DNA of 46,160 nt from Ignavibacteriota bacterium (GTDB lineage Bacteria > Bacteroidota > Ignavibacteria > Tepidaquicellales > OLB5). Where the stretch lies: positions 1 through 46,160 of the forward strand of contig RPQH01000029.1 of assembly GCA_003820375.1 (NCBI GenBank), written 5' to 3'. Both the position numbers and the translations under genes were made by a program. Shown piece after piece: positions 1-8,012 of this stretch (the stretch's first letter is position 1; each line of letters opens with the position of its first letter). The notes under the pieces are model-generated. The model ran no database searches, was not told the DNA's origin, and saw only the letters and a program-made list of their open reading frames with translations.

Positions 1-495
1 AATCCATACTTATCGGGTATAGGATTAGGTCTGGTACTCCTTCTGGCATATGTAATTATGGGCAGAGGGCTGGGTGCTTCGGGTGCTTTTTCATCTGTTA
101 TTGCAACAGGTATTAATTCGATTGCACCTGAACATGCAAGTTCAAATCATTTTTATTCAGAGTATATTGGTGACGGAACAAAAAGCCCGTTAAAAGACTG
201 GCTCGTATTTGAAGTTCTTGGAGTTTTGGCAGGCGGATTTATATCAGGTGCTCTAGCCGGAAGAATAAAAAGGACTACCGAAAAAGGTCCTCGTATCAGT
301 GTAAGAGGAAGATTAACTTATGCTTTGATTGGCGGAATTATTATGGGATTCGGAGCAAAGCTTGCACGCGGATGCACCAGTGGTCAGGCATTAACAGGAG
401 GTGCAGTACTTAACTTAGGAAGCTGGGCATTCATGATGGCTGTATTTGCCGGTGGATATGCGATGGCTTATTTTATGAGGAGGCAATGGCAATGA
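1..495 (+). CDS. YeeE/YedE-family sulfur transporter half (5' end outside the window)
   Basis: The reading frame is open from base 1, so the gene begins upstream of the window; the ATG at 58 is only an internal methionine. The visible part reads as an inner-membrane protein with at least three hydrophobic segments. It carries the family hallmark 'ARGCTSGQ' followed by a glycine-rich helix (about 43 residues before the stop). YeeE/YedE proteins import thiosulfate or related sulfur compounds and use conserved cysteines in such loops. The stop overlaps the next gene (ATGA at 492-495). That neighbour is a second YeeE/YedE half and the next gene is a rhodanese, so a two-subunit importer feeding sulfur to a rhodanese-like partner is likely. 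Family call firm; substrate inferred. Confidence 0.88.
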   Translation, partial: NPYLSGIGLGLVLLLAYVIMGRGLGASGAFSSVIATGINSIAPEHASSNHFYSEYIGDGTKSPLKDWLVFEVLGVLAGGFISGALAGRIKRTTEKGPRISVRGRLTYALIGGIIMGFGAKLARGCTSGQALTGGAVLNLGSWAFMMAVFAGGYAMAYFMRRQWQ

Positions 496-1091
496 ACGCA
501 CCATTTTTTAAATACGGAATGTTCAATGATGAAGTAAGTTTAATTATGGCTTTCATCATTGGTATTGGGTTTGGCTTTTTCCTGGAAAGAGCAGGATTTG
601 GCAGCTCGAAAAAATTAGCTGCACAGTTTTATTTTAATGATATGAGCGTACTGAAGGTTATGTTCAGCGCAATTGTAACTGCAATGATAGGGATATTTTA
701 TCTTTCATGGATTGGATTTATGGACCTTTCTCTTGTATATCTTACACCAACATATATTCTACCGCAGATATTAGGCGGTTTAATTCTCGGAGTAGGATTT
801 GTTATTGGAGGTTACTGTCCGGGTACATCCGCAGTTGGTGTTTCAACCGGAAGAATTGATGCTATGGTTTATTTCATCGGAATATTTGGAGGTGTTTTTA
901 TCTTTGGTGAAATGTATCCATGGCTGCAGGGCTTTGCAGATTCAACCCCAATGGGTACGGTTACTCTGCCTCAATTCCTTAATTTACCTTATGGTTTAGT
1001 TGTATTCTTAGTTGTATTGATGGCAGTTGGTGCTTTTGCACTGGCTGAATGGGGAGAAAAGAAAATTCAAAGCAAGAAGGCGGTGAGTTAA
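492..1091 (+). CDS. YeeE/YedE-family sulfur transporter, second half
   Basis: This polytopic membrane protein of about 199 residues has hydrophobic segments along most of its length. It has the family motif 'GYCPGTSAVG' near residues 102-111, whose Cys is the expected substrate-relay residue. The start is chosen at ATG 492 because AGGAGG (478-483) lies 8 bases upstream and the ATG overlaps the previous stop as ATGA. An in-frame ATG at 486 is only 2 bases from that ribosome-binding site and is less likely. It probably pairs with the preceding half-transporter to import thiosulfate or a similar sulfur anion. The rhodanese-like gene follows after 1 base. Substrate is inferred. Confidence 0.88.
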   Translation: MNAPFFKYGMFNDEVSLIMAFIIGIGFGFFLERAGFGSSKKLAAQFYFNDMSVLKVMFSAIVTAMIGIFYLSWIGFMDLSLVYLTPTYILPQILGGLILGVGFVIGGYCPGTSAVGVSTGRIDAMVYFIGIFGGVFIFGEMYPWLQGFADSTPMGTVTLPQFLNLPYGLVVFLVVLMAVGAFALAEWGEKKIQSKKAVS

Positions 1092-1092
1092 A

Positions 1093-1752
1093 ATGAAATG
1101 TATGTTATCAAACCTGAATCTAAATAAACGGCTTGCATTAATTGCAGTTGTTATTGGTTTTATTGGATTGTTCGCAGGTAGTCCTTATAAAGGAAATACT
1201 GTAAAAATGGATACAAAGGAACTGTCATTAATAGTTCAGAATGAAGTTGATCATGTTTCAGTCGATGAGCTTGCTGATTGGATAATAAAAGAAAAATCAG
1301 ATTACAGATTAATTGACCTGAGAAACGAAAAAGATTTTGGAGAATACCACATTCCTAATGCAGAAAATGTGACATTGCCGCAGCTTGAAAATTACAATAT
1401 AACAAGAAGCGAGAAGATAATCCTTTATTCTGATGGCGGCATTCATTCTGCGCAGGGTTGGATGTTATTAAAAGCAAAAGATTTCAAAGGTGTGTATATG
1501 TTAACAGGCGGACTAGATGAATGGAAAACAAAAGTACTTTTCCCTATATTTCCTGAAAACGGAACAGCAGAAGAGAAAACAGCTTTTGAAAAGAAGAAAG
1601 AAATTAGCAAATTCTTCGGTGGTTCCCCTATTACTGGTCAGCAGGAAACAGGAACCAACGTAACGCCTAAGATGGAAATGCCAAAGATTGAAAGTCCTGG
1701 TGGAGTAAATCCTGCCCCAACAACCGGTAAGAAGAAAAAAGAAGGATGCTAA
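1093..1752 (+). CDS. membrane-anchored rhodanese-like protein without catalytic Cys
   Basis: The 219-residue protein has an N-terminal membrane anchor (about residues 13-30) and a rhodanese domain at about 52-150, including 'LIDLRNEKDFGEYHIPNA' and 'LTGGLDEW'. Where active rhodaneses have the persulfide Cys, this one reads 'LYSDGGIHSA', with Ser113 in that place. Sulfur transfer by the normal mechanism is therefore unlikely. The tail is rich in Pro, Gly and Lys and ends in Lys-Lys-Lys-Lys-Glu-Gly-Cys, which offers a lone terminal Cys. It sits directly behind two YeeE/YedE halves, where rhodaneses often accept or sense imported sulfur. Here it may bind the substrate or scaffold the importer. 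Domain call firm, role inferred. Confidence 0.85.
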   Translation: MKCMLSNLNLNKRLALIAVVIGFIGLFAGSPYKGNTVKMDTKELSLIVQNEVDHVSVDELADWIIKEKSDYRLIDLRNEKDFGEYHIPNAENVTLPQLENYNITRSEKIILYSDGGIHSAQGWMLLKAKDFKGVYMLTGGLDEWKTKVLFPIFPENGTAEEKTAFEKKKEISKFFGGSPITGQQETGTNVTPKMEMPKIESPGGVNPAPTTGKKKKEGC

Positions 1753-1756
1753 ACAA

Positions 1757-1784
1757 TTACGAATTGCGAATTTTCAATTTCGAA
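1757..1784 (+). repeat. four degenerate tandem 7-mers (TTNCGAA)
   Basis: Just after the rhodanese stop are four head-to-tail heptamers: TTACGAA, TTGCGAA, TTTTCAA and TTTCGAA. It may be a decayed microsatellite or a binding array; nothing else supports a function. Confidence 0.45.
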
Positions 1785-1800
1785 TTATATCGAAAAATTG

Positions 1801-1863
1801 CCCTGAAGGGGTCCCTTTGGGAAAAGATTACAAAGTTTTTGGAGTGCACTAAACGCGTTAGTG
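1801..1863 (+). other. hairpin-rich intergenic element
   Basis: The segment holds AAGGG-GT-CCCTT (1806-1817) and the imperfect palindrome CACTAAACG/CGTTAGTG (1847-1863, one bulged base). It lies between the sulfur operon and the molybdenum-cofactor operon. It could be a REP-like element or part of the end of the upstream transcript. There is no T-run, so it is not a classic terminator. The rest of 1753-1987 shows no gene and only a weak promoter-like TTGACA (1942-1947) without a good -10 partner. Confidence 0.35.
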
Positions 1864-1987
1864 ATAGTCACAAAGTTTCGAAACATTTTACGATATTCTG
1901 ATTAATTAAAATATATCTCCGAGTTTATTTTCCTAAATCAATTGACATGGAGAATAAACCGATAGGGTAAATTTAGAAATGATTTTG

Positions 1988-2067
1988 CCTGCCATATTTG
2001 CAAAGGAGAAAAGTAAGCAGGTTTTTTAAAAAACCCTTTTCTTCAATTGTAAGGAAAAGGGTTTTTT
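1988..2067 (+). promoter_or_regulatory. attenuator-like leader of the molybdenum-cofactor operon
   Basis: CCTGC (1988-1992) can pair with GCAGG (2017-2021). GGTTTTTT (2020-2027) is complementary to AAAAAACC (2028-2035), and the same A-rich arm also forms the left side of the strong terminator hairpin at 2028-2067. Alternative pairings upstream of a start codon at 2090 resemble a transcription attenuator. No known riboswitch consensus, including the Moco motif, was recognised by eye. Confidence 0.35.
2028..2067 (+). terminator. intrinsic terminator or attenuator hairpin
   Basis: There is a perfect 14-base inverted repeat, AAAAAACCCTTTTC at 2028-2041 and GAAAAGGGTTTTTT at 2054-2067, with a 12-base loop. 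The right arm itself supplies the T-tract. It ends 22 bases before the first gene of the molybdenum-cofactor operon. It either stops read-through from the sulfur operon or attenuates the downstream operon. Confidence 0.75.
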
Positions 2068-2089
2068 CTTTAACTAAATATTCAATAAA

Positions 2090-2410
2090 ATGGCAGTACC
2101 AAAAAGATATAAAAAATTCATGGATGAAAATCCGGATATTGGAAAAGCATATGAAGACCTGGGAACAGCAGTACATAAAGCCGGACCTCTGGATGATAAA
2201 ACCAGAGCATTAATAAAAATAGCAATATCCACCGGTGCAAGGATGGAAGGGGCAGTTCATTCCCATACAAGAAAAGCATTAAAAGCAGGTGTAACACCTG
2301 AAGAGATACACCATGCTGTAAAACTATCACTCCCGACTATCGGTCTCCCTTCTATGATGGCAGCGCTTAGCTGGGTTGATGATATAATAGATAACCAAAA
2401 TGGCAAATGA
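2090..2410 (+). CDS. carboxymuconolactone decarboxylase-like (AhpD-fold) protein lacking redox Cys
   Basis: The 106-residue helical protein matches the CMD/AhpD fold (PF02627 type), with the core 'TRALIKIAISTGARMEGAV' followed by 'HSHTRKAL'. Redox-active members have Glu-x-Cys-x-x-Cys-His in this helix. Here it reads E53-G-A-V-H-S-H59, so both cysteines are replaced (Ala55 and Ser58) while Glu53, His57 and His59 remain. A peroxiredoxin-reductant role is therefore unlikely; a decarboxylase-like or binding role is possible. It opens the molybdenum-cofactor operon and overlaps the CHR transporter gene by 11 bases. There is no clear Shine-Dalgarno; the start context is A-rich (AATAAAATG). Confidence 0.82.
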   Translation: MAVPKRYKKFMDENPDIGKAYEDLGTAVHKAGPLDDKTRALIKIAISTGARMEGAVHSHTRKALKAGVTPEEIHHAVKLSLPTIGLPSMMAALSWVDDIIDNQNGK

Positions 2411-2930
2411 TTTATTAAATCTTTATTTATCTTTTTTAAAGATAGGTTCTTTTTCATTCGGAGGTGCTTATTCATTTATTCCAATTATAGAAAGAGAAAT
2501 TGTTACGGCACATTCATGGCTTTCGAACGATGAATTTATGAGAGTGCTTGGAATGGTTGAAGTAATTCCCGGGGCAATATCAATAAAATTCGCAACATAT
2601 ACAGGATATAAAGTTGCAGGTATACCCGGAGCAATTGTTGCAAATCTTGGAAACCTTACTGTTCCTGTTTTGCTTATTGTAATAGCAGCTAAGTTTTATG
2701 CCAAATTTGAAAATAATATGGCTTTCAAGACTGCTTTTGACGGGATAAAATTTGCAGTAATCGGAATGATACTTGCAATTATATATCAGTATATTATAAA
2801 AAACTTTGCTGACTGGAAAAGCTTTTTGTTTTTAGGGCTTGGATTTTCACTCACAATTTTCTTTAAGCTTCATCCTGCTTTTATTGTAATTACAGCAGGA
2901 GCAGCAGCATTATTAATTGCACTAATATGA
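2400..2930 (+). CDS. short-chain CHR (chromate/oxyanion) transporter
   Basis: The 176-residue membrane protein matches the single-domain CHR family (PF02417 type). It has the N-terminal signature 'FLKIGSFSFGGAYSFIPIIE', then 'VEVIPGAISIKFATYTGYKV', then hydrophobic helices to the end. Short CHR proteins usually work as pairs of half-size subunits with opposite orientation. Only one half is visible here, so it may form a homodimer or have a distant partner. It overlaps the start of moaA by 4 bases (ATGA). Placement inside a molybdenum-cofactor operon suggests an oxyanion such as molybdate, tungstate or sulfate rather than chromate; that is inference. Confidence 0.85.
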   Translation: MANDLLNLYLSFLKIGSFSFGGAYSFIPIIEREIVTAHSWLSNDEFMRVLGMVEVIPGAISIKFATYTGYKVAGIPGAIVANLGNLTVPVLLIVIAAKFYAKFENNMAFKTAFDGIKFAVIGMILAIIYQYIIKNFADWKSFLFLGLGFSLTIFFKLHPAFIVITAGAAALLIALI

Positions 2931-3931
2931 AGAAAGAATTAAAAGATAAATTCGGAAGAGTTCATAATTACCTGAGAATTTCTCTGACAGATGCATGCAA
3001 TCTTAATTGTATTTACTGCAATCCGGTAAGCAATACCGCAAAAACAAATAATAATAAATTTCTCAGCTTTGAAGAAATTTACAGGCTGATAAATATTTTT
3101 GCATCACATCTTGGTACAAGGAAAATCAGGTTTACCGGCGGTGAGCCGCTTGCAAGAAAAAATGTGCTGCAATTATTTGAAAGAATTAAACCGCTAAAAC
3201 AGAAATTTGATTTAGAATACTGTTTAACAACAAACGGTACATTATTACAGAATAGATTAGAAGAATTAACCAATGCAGGAATAGACAGGTTTAATATAAG
3301 TCTTGATACACTTAAAAATAATTCTTTTAAAGATATTACAGGCAAGGATAAACTGCCTGATGTAATAGAGTCGATATATGAAGCTGAAGAAGAAGGTTCT
3401 TCTTATGTAAAAATAAACTGCGTGGTCATTAAAGGTATCAACGATAATGAAATACCGGATTTCGTAGAATTTTTTGAAGATAGAAATGTAACAATAAGGT
3501 TTATAGAATACATGCCATTTACACAGAACGGCTGGGATAAATCACTATTTATCAGCTGTGAGCAGATGAAAAAGAAAATCGAAAATGAATTTAAGCTAAC
3601 ACCGGTATCGAAAATCAATGCTTCAGTATCCGATGAATACATAATTGCAGGATATAAATGCAAAGTTGGATTTATCAGCTCAATCTCAAATCATTTTTGC
3701 AGTTCCTGTAACAGGTTAAGAATTACAGCAGATGGCAAGCTGAGATTATGCCTCTTTACAGGAAAAGAAAGTGAGCTTAACTTAAAGTATTTACTGGAAG
3801 ATAATTTATATGCAGACGAATTTATCGCAGAAAAAATTGCAGATTTTCTCCAATTAAAAAATGAAGTTCATCCCCCACCGGAAATACTTGCAAAAATGGA
3901 TTATAACTATATGCTAAAGGCAGGAGGATAG
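2927..3931 (+). CDS. moaA: GTP 3',8-cyclase MoaA
   Basis: This radical-SAM enzyme of 334 residues catalyses the first step of molybdopterin synthesis with MoaC, turning GTP into a cyclised intermediate. The SAM cluster motif is C24-x3-C28-x2-C31 ('ACNLNCIYC'). 'RFTGGEPLARK' binds SAM. A second, C-terminal cluster motif (FCSSCNRLR...LRLC) marks MoaA among radical-SAM proteins. The required C-terminal Gly-Gly is present at 333-334. Length is typical. The gene is coupled to the CHR gene by ATGA overlap and moaC follows directly. Confidence 0.96.
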   Translation: MKKELKDKFGRVHNYLRISLTDACNLNCIYCNPVSNTAKTNNNKFLSFEEIYRLINIFASHLGTRKIRFTGGEPLARKNVLQLFERIKPLKQKFDLEYCLTTNGTLLQNRLEELTNAGIDRFNISLDTLKNNSFKDITGKDKLPDVIESIYEAEEEGSSYVKINCVVIKGINDNEIPDFVEFFEDRNVTIRFIEYMPFTQNGWDKSLFISCEQMKKKIENEFKLTPVSKINASVSDEYIIAGYKCKVGFISSISNHFCSSCNRLRITADGKLRLCLFTGKESELNLKYLLEDNLYADEFIAEKIADFLQLKNEVHPPPEILAKMDYNYMLKAGG

Positions 3932-3933
3932 AA

Positions 3934-4410
3934 ATGAAAATGTTATCGCACGTTGATTCAAAAGGAAAAGCAAAAATGGTAGATGTAAGTGAGAAAGCAC
4001 TTACTTACCGTGAAGCAGAAGCATACGGTGAAGTTTATTTATCAAAAAAAACATTCGGACTTGTAAAGAAAAATAATATTGCTAAAGGTGATGTAATAGC
4101 AATTGCAAGAATTGCAGGCATACAGGCAGCTAAGAAAACATCTAACTTAATACCACTTTGTCACAACATATTTTTATCAAATATAGAAATTGATTTTGAG
4201 TTTGACAGCAAAAATTATTGTATACAAATTAAATCTACTGTTAGTACAACAGCAGAAACAGGTGTTGAAATGGAAGCTTTAACGGCAATTTCGGTTTCAG
4301 CTTTAACTATTTATGATATGTGCAAAGCAGTGGATAAATCAATTACAATATCTAATGTGTGCCTTTTATCAAAGACTGGCGGAAAAAGCGGGGAATATAG
4401 AAGAAAATGA
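3934..4410 (+). CDS. moaC: cyclic pyranopterin monophosphate synthase MoaC
   Basis: The 158-residue cytoplasmic enzyme converts the MoaA product to cPMP. Family motifs are clear: 'LSHVDSKGKAKMVDVSEK' at the N-terminus, 'KKTSNLIPLCHNI' in the middle, 'TGVEMEALTAISVSAL', and a late 'DMCKAVDK'. AGGAGG at 3922-3927 lies 6 bases before the ATG and supports this start. It overlaps the MOSC gene by 4 bases. Length and motifs are normal for MoaC. Confidence 0.96.
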   Translation: MKMLSHVDSKGKAKMVDVSEKALTYREAEAYGEVYLSKKTFGLVKKNNIAKGDVIAIARIAGIQAAKKTSNLIPLCHNIFLSNIEIDFEFDSKNYCIQIKSTVSTTAETGVEMEALTAISVSALTIYDMCKAVDKSITISNVCLLSKTGGKSGEYRRK

Positions 4411-4844
4411 ATAAAGCGAAAGTTACAGCTATTTCGATAAGCAAAAAGAAGGGAATTCCCAAAAGTAATATCGCTTCTGCAAAAATGATAGCTGACTATG
4501 GAATTGAAAACGATGCACATGCAGGTAAATGGCACAGGCAGGTAAGCTTTCTTGCAATTGAGAGTATAAACAAGATGAGGACAAAACTTCCCGGGCTAAG
4601 ACCGGGAGCATTTGCAGAGAATATTACAACGGAGTTTATCGATGTTCCTAACTTAACTATTGGTTCCAGATTAAAAATAGGAAATGACGCTGAAGTTGAA
4701 ATAACACAGATTGGCAAAGAGTGCCATGATAAATGTGCAATTTATTACCGGGTGGGAAATTGTGTAATGCCTACAGAAGGAATTTTTGGCAAAGTAATAA
4801 AATCAGGTGAAATATTTATAAACGATAAAATTGAAATATTATGA
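4407..4844 (+). CDS. MOSC-domain protein
   Basis: The 145-residue protein is a stand-alone MOSC domain, related to the C-terminal domain of Moco sulfurases and to proteins found beside MogA/MoaB. It has 'MIADYGIENDAHAGKWHRQVSFLA' near the N-terminus and the Cys-containing segment 'KECHDKCAIYYRVGNCVMP' followed by 'TEGIFGKVIKSG'. The conserved Cys of the last motif is thought to carry sulfur or bind the cofactor. Its place between moaC and moeA supports a role in late cofactor maturation or sulfuration. It is translationally coupled on both sides. No MoaB/MogA domain is fused. Confidence 0.9.
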   Translation: MNKAKVTAISISKKKGIPKSNIASAKMIADYGIENDAHAGKWHRQVSFLAIESINKMRTKLPGLRPGAFAENITTEFIDVPNLTIGSRLKIGNDAEVEITQIGKECHDKCAIYYRVGNCVMPTEGIFGKVIKSGEIFINDKIEIL

Positions 4845-6046
4845 TTAGTTATAACGAAGCACTGGAAATTATTATAAGTGAATTTAAGCAATTTCCATTT
4901 CAGCAGGAAGAGATTCATATACTTGATTCTCTCAATAGAATTTTAGCTGAAGACATTTATACAGATGTGCCGCTCCCCTCTTTTGACTATTCAGCTATGG
5001 ATGGAATAGGAATTAAGTTTGATGATAAAATCAAGAAATGGAATTTAATAGGGGAAATTTCAGCGGGTAATTTTAAAGATATTATTGTAGATGAGAATTC
5101 TGCTGTTTATATAACAACCGGCGGTAAAATTCCGCCTGGAGTGGATACGGTTATTCAGGTAGAGGATATTATTATGGATGAGAATTCTGCAGAGTTAATA
5201 AGGGATACAAAATTCAAACAAGGACAAAATATAAGAAGAAGAGCTGAAGATATTTCAATACATGAACGGGTTTTGACACGCGGCACATTGCTCGGTATTC
5301 AGCATATACCAATGGCAGCATCATGCGGAAAAGAGTACGTGAAAGTTTTTAAGCAATTAAAAATCGGCGTATTGGCAACAGGTGATGAATTGATTCCTGT
5401 AAATGAAAAACCATATGATGACAAGATAAGATGTTCTAATCTATACAGTATTATTGCAGCAGTAAGAAAATTGAATATGATTGCTGTTGACCTGGGAATT
5501 GTAATTGATAATAAACTTAATATTGAAAAAACTATTCAAACAGCATTGGCAGAAGATATAGATATTTTAATTTCAACAGGCGGGGTTTCTGCCGGTAAAT
5601 ATGATTATTTGGGCAAAATATATGAAAAATCAGGCGTGAAATCTAAAATCTCAAAAGTTAATATTAAGCCAGGCAAACCTTTTATGTTTGGTGTTTACGG
5701 AAAAGATGAAAATAAAAAACTTGTATTAGGACTTCCCGGCAATCCAATATCCTGCCTGGTTAGTTTTATATTATTTTTCAGAGATCCATACCTCAGAAAT
5801 TTTAATTCATATAATGAAAATCACATAAACGCAAAGATTGCGAATGATGTTAAGAAAAAAGACCCCAAAAGACATTTCTTAAGAGGACATTATTATACCG
5901 AAAATGGAGAAAACTATGTTAACGTAATAGGTTCTCAATCATCAGGTGATATGTATTCGATGGCACAATCTAATTGTTTAATTGAAGTTGAAGAAGAAAA
6001 GAAAAGTATACCTGTAGGAGAAAGTGTAAGATGTATAATAATATAA
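4841..6046 (+). CDS. moeA: molybdopterin molybdenumtransferase MoeA
   Basis: The 401-residue enzyme inserts molybdate into adenylylated molybdopterin. Motifs occur in the expected order: 'PLPSFDYSAMDGIG' (about 45-60), 'GEISAGN', 'TTGGKIPPGVDTVIQVED', 'VLATGDEL', 'STGGVSAGKYDYL', 'KINIKPGKP'-like sequence and 'GLPGNPISCLVSF'. Length is typical. It overlaps the MOSC gene by 4 bases and mobA by 16. MoeA normally needs product from MogA/MoaB, for which no gene is present in this operon. Confidence 0.96.
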   Translation: MISYNEALEIIISEFKQFPFQQEEIHILDSLNRILAEDIYTDVPLPSFDYSAMDGIGIKFDDKIKKWNLIGEISAGNFKDIIVDENSAVYITTGGKIPPGVDTVIQVEDIIMDENSAELIRDTKFKQGQNIRRRAEDISIHERVLTRGTLLGIQHIPMAASCGKEYVKVFKQLKIGVLATGDELIPVNEKPYDDKIRCSNLYSIIAAVRKLNMIAVDLGIVIDNKLNIEKTIQTALAEDIDILISTGGVSAGKYDYLGKIYEKSGVKSKISKVNIKPGKPFMFGVYGKDENKKLVLGLPGNPISCLVSFILFFRDPYLRNFNSYNENHINAKIANDVKKKDPKRHFLRGHYYTENGENYVNVIGSQSSGDMYSMAQSNCLIEVEEEKKSIPVGESVRCIII

Positions 6047-6648
6047 CAGGAATTATTCTTGCCGGCGGAAAAAGCTTAAGAATGGGCACAAATAAAGCTC
6101 TTCTTCCTTTCAGGGATACTACTATTATTGAATATATTGCCGGAATTATGAAATCTTTATTTAAGAATGTGATAATTATTACAAATTCACCTGAAGAATA
6201 TGAGTTTATTGATTTAAAAAAATTCGAAGATATCATTTCTCAAAAAGGACCGCTTTCCGGAATACATTCAGGTTTGACTTATTCCAATACTGACAAAAAT
6301 TTCATTATATCATGTGATATACCACTTATAACACCGGAATTAATTTCTTATATAATAGAATACCCAACAAAAAAGCCAATTACAGTGGTGAAAGCTGATG
6401 GTTTTGTTCAGCAGTTATGCGGAGTATATGATAAATCATGTTTAACAAATGCAAATGAGTTATTACTTAAGCTTGATGAAAATTCGACAGGGAAAAGTAA
6501 ATGTAAAGTATTAGCCTTAATTGAAAATATTGGAGCAGAAATAATTAATTCTGAAGCTATTCCATGTTACAAAGATGGAATGTTTTTAAATATTAACAGG
6601 ATAGAAGATTACAAAAAAGCATTTAATGTACCCAATAATTATTATTGA
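6031..6648 (+). CDS. mobA: molybdenum cofactor guanylyltransferase MobA
   Basis: The 205-residue nucleotidyltransferase joins GMP to Mo-molybdopterin to make the bis-MGD cofactor used by DMSO-reductase-family enzymes. The N-terminal loop 'GIILAGGKSLRMGTNKALLPF' is the GTP-binding signature. 'GPLSGIHSGL' and the Mg-binding 'CDIPLI' follow. The start codon lies inside the end of moeA, preceded by AGGAG (6016-6020). It is the last gene of the operon; 77 bases then separate it from a convergent gene, with no clear terminator hairpin seen. Confidence 0.94.
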   Translation: MYNNITGIILAGGKSLRMGTNKALLPFRDTTIIEYIAGIMKSLFKNVIIITNSPEEYEFIDLKKFEDIISQKGPLSGIHSGLTYSNTDKNFIISCDIPLITPELISYIIEYPTKKPITVVKADGFVQQLCGVYDKSCLTNANELLLKLDENSTGKSKCKVLALIENIGAEIINSEAIPCYKDGMFLNINRIEDYKKAFNVPNNYY

Positions 6649-6725
6649 CAAGAAAAAACTTCGGATTTATTTTCAATAACTGCACATTTCACAATCTCAT
6701 AAATTAGGTTAAATAAAGGTAATTA

Positions 6726-7142
6726 TTATTTAATCTCTGTAGTTATTTTCAAAGTCTTCATAGGATTTTTAGGGTCATTTGTGCTCACATGAATATCTTT
6801 ATCTTGCTTTCCGTTTCTGCTCTGGGTGAAAAATGTTACTTTAATATTACCATTCTCATTTGTAAGATATTCTTTTTTATCCGGTGCAGCAGTAGTACAT
6901 CCGCATCTTGTAGTTACATTATATATCTTCAATGTATCACCACCTTTATTAGTGAACTGAAATGAGTATTCAAGCTGAGGTCCTTCTTTTACTTTGCCAA
7001 AATCATGCATCTCCTCATTAAATACAATTGAAGGAGGAGTAAATTCCTGTTCTTTTGAAGAATTCTTACATGAGAACAATACAAAAACTATAAAAACGCT
7101 GAACATAAAGACTGAAATTTGTTTAATACTAATATATTTCAT
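6726..7142 (-). CDS. DUF1573-type lipoprotein
   Basis: The mature domain is the DUF1573 immunoglobulin-like fold, with 'FGKVKEGPQLEYSFQFTNKGGDTLKI' in two parts and the hallmark 'TTRCGCTTAA'. Members are exported proteins of unclear function, common in Bacteroidota and often near redox or cell-envelope genes. A start at 7142 gives a good lipoprotein signal (MKYISIKQ... ending VLFSC); an upstream in-frame ATG at 7172 would put ten charged residues before it. It is the last gene of the long minus-strand operon, after the Omp28-like lipoprotein. Function unknown. Confidence 0.82.
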   Translation of the reverse strand: MKYISIKQISVFMFSVFIVFVLFSCKNSSKEQEFTPPSIVFNEEMHDFGKVKEGPQLEYSFQFTNKGGDTLKIYNVTTRCGCTTAAPDKKEYLTNENGNIKVTFFTQSRNGKQDKDIHVSTNDPKNPMKTLKITTEIK

Positions 7143-7194
7143 AAATATTTTTTGTTTTATTGATTTTGTCATTCTGGATATTTAGCATAGATTC

Positions 7195-7983
7195 TTAGTG
7201 TATTTTAATTTTTTCAGAAGTGACTATTTTATTTGAATCAAATTCTTGAATGAAAACAACGATTACAGAGTTCTGAATTACAATTCCATGAATTACCGAG
7301 TAATTTTTTGTGATTGTTGTTTGTCCCGTTTGAATTTGAACTTGTTCTCCACCCGGGTGATTTATCATTTGCCGTGCAACATTATTGTAATAATTCTTGC
7401 CATTTGGTGCATTTACAAATAAATCATCTTCAGTTACAATAATAAATAATCTTAAATCACCAATTCCATAATTATCTACATTATTCAAATGTGTTATTTG
7501 TATTACAAGAGACCCTGTTCTATTTATAGTATCAACAGAATTTTGTAAAGATATTTTGATATCTTTAGTTTTTGACAGCTCTGAATTAATTTGATTTGTC
7601 CATTCGGATGACGAAAAAGGAGAAGGCAAATTAGAGCCATCTACAAATCCTGATGGAATAAAAAATATACCATAAATATTCTGTCTTTCGATATTTAATT
7701 GTTTATTAAACTGATAAAGCGGGTCAGATGAAAAGAAGGACGGATGATAATTTATTATTACAACATTACTATCGTTTGCAGTAATGCCTTTTAAGAAACT
7801 AATATTATCACAGTATATACTTGCTTGTACGCATTTTACACATGAGATACTTGAGAATAATTCTACCATTACTTTACTGTTAGCTTTAATATCAGGATTA
7901 ACTGCTGGTGAGTTAAGATTATCTTCACACGATGAAAAAGGTAACAAAATCAAAAATGTTAAAAGTAGTATTAAATATTTCAT
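7195..7983 (-). CDS. Omp28-related thioredoxin-fold lipoprotein
   Basis: The 262-residue protein has a lipoprotein signal ending at Cys19 (LPFSSC) and a thioredoxin-like domain with C48-V-K-C51 ('SSISCVKC'), followed by a beta-rich C-terminal part. The sequence from 'VELFSSISCVKC' through 'PSGFVDG' matches the Omp28-related outer-membrane protein family of Bacteroidota. It probably sits on the outer membrane facing the periplasm or the surface. It lies 29 bases after a DUF6029-like outer-membrane gene and completes a series of thiol-redox proteins in this operon. The partner is inferred from position. Confidence 0.8.
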   Translation of the reverse strand: MKYLILLLTFLILLPFSSCEDNLNSPAVNPDIKANSKVMVELFSSISCVKCVQASIYCDNISFLKGITANDSNVVIINYHPSFFSSDPLYQFNKQLNIERQNIYGIFFIPSGFVDGSNLPSPFSSSEWTNQINSELSKTKDIKISLQNSVDTINRTGSLVIQITHLNNVDNYGIGDLRLFIIVTEDDLFVNAPNGKNYYNNVARQMINHPGGEQVQIQTGQTTITKNYSVIHGIVIQNSVIVVFIQEFDSNKIVTSEKIKIH

Positions 7984-8012
7984 TATTTACTTTTCATCAA
8001 TAAAATATATAT

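Noticed and set aside
1757..1784. Tandem heptamers as an integration or transposon end
   Set aside because: No transposase, target duplication or matching second end is visible.
1942..1975. TTGACA with TAAATTTA as a promoter for the molybdenum-cofactor operon
   Set aside because: The spacing does not fit either the sigma-70 or the Bacteroidota consensus; kept only as a weak hint.
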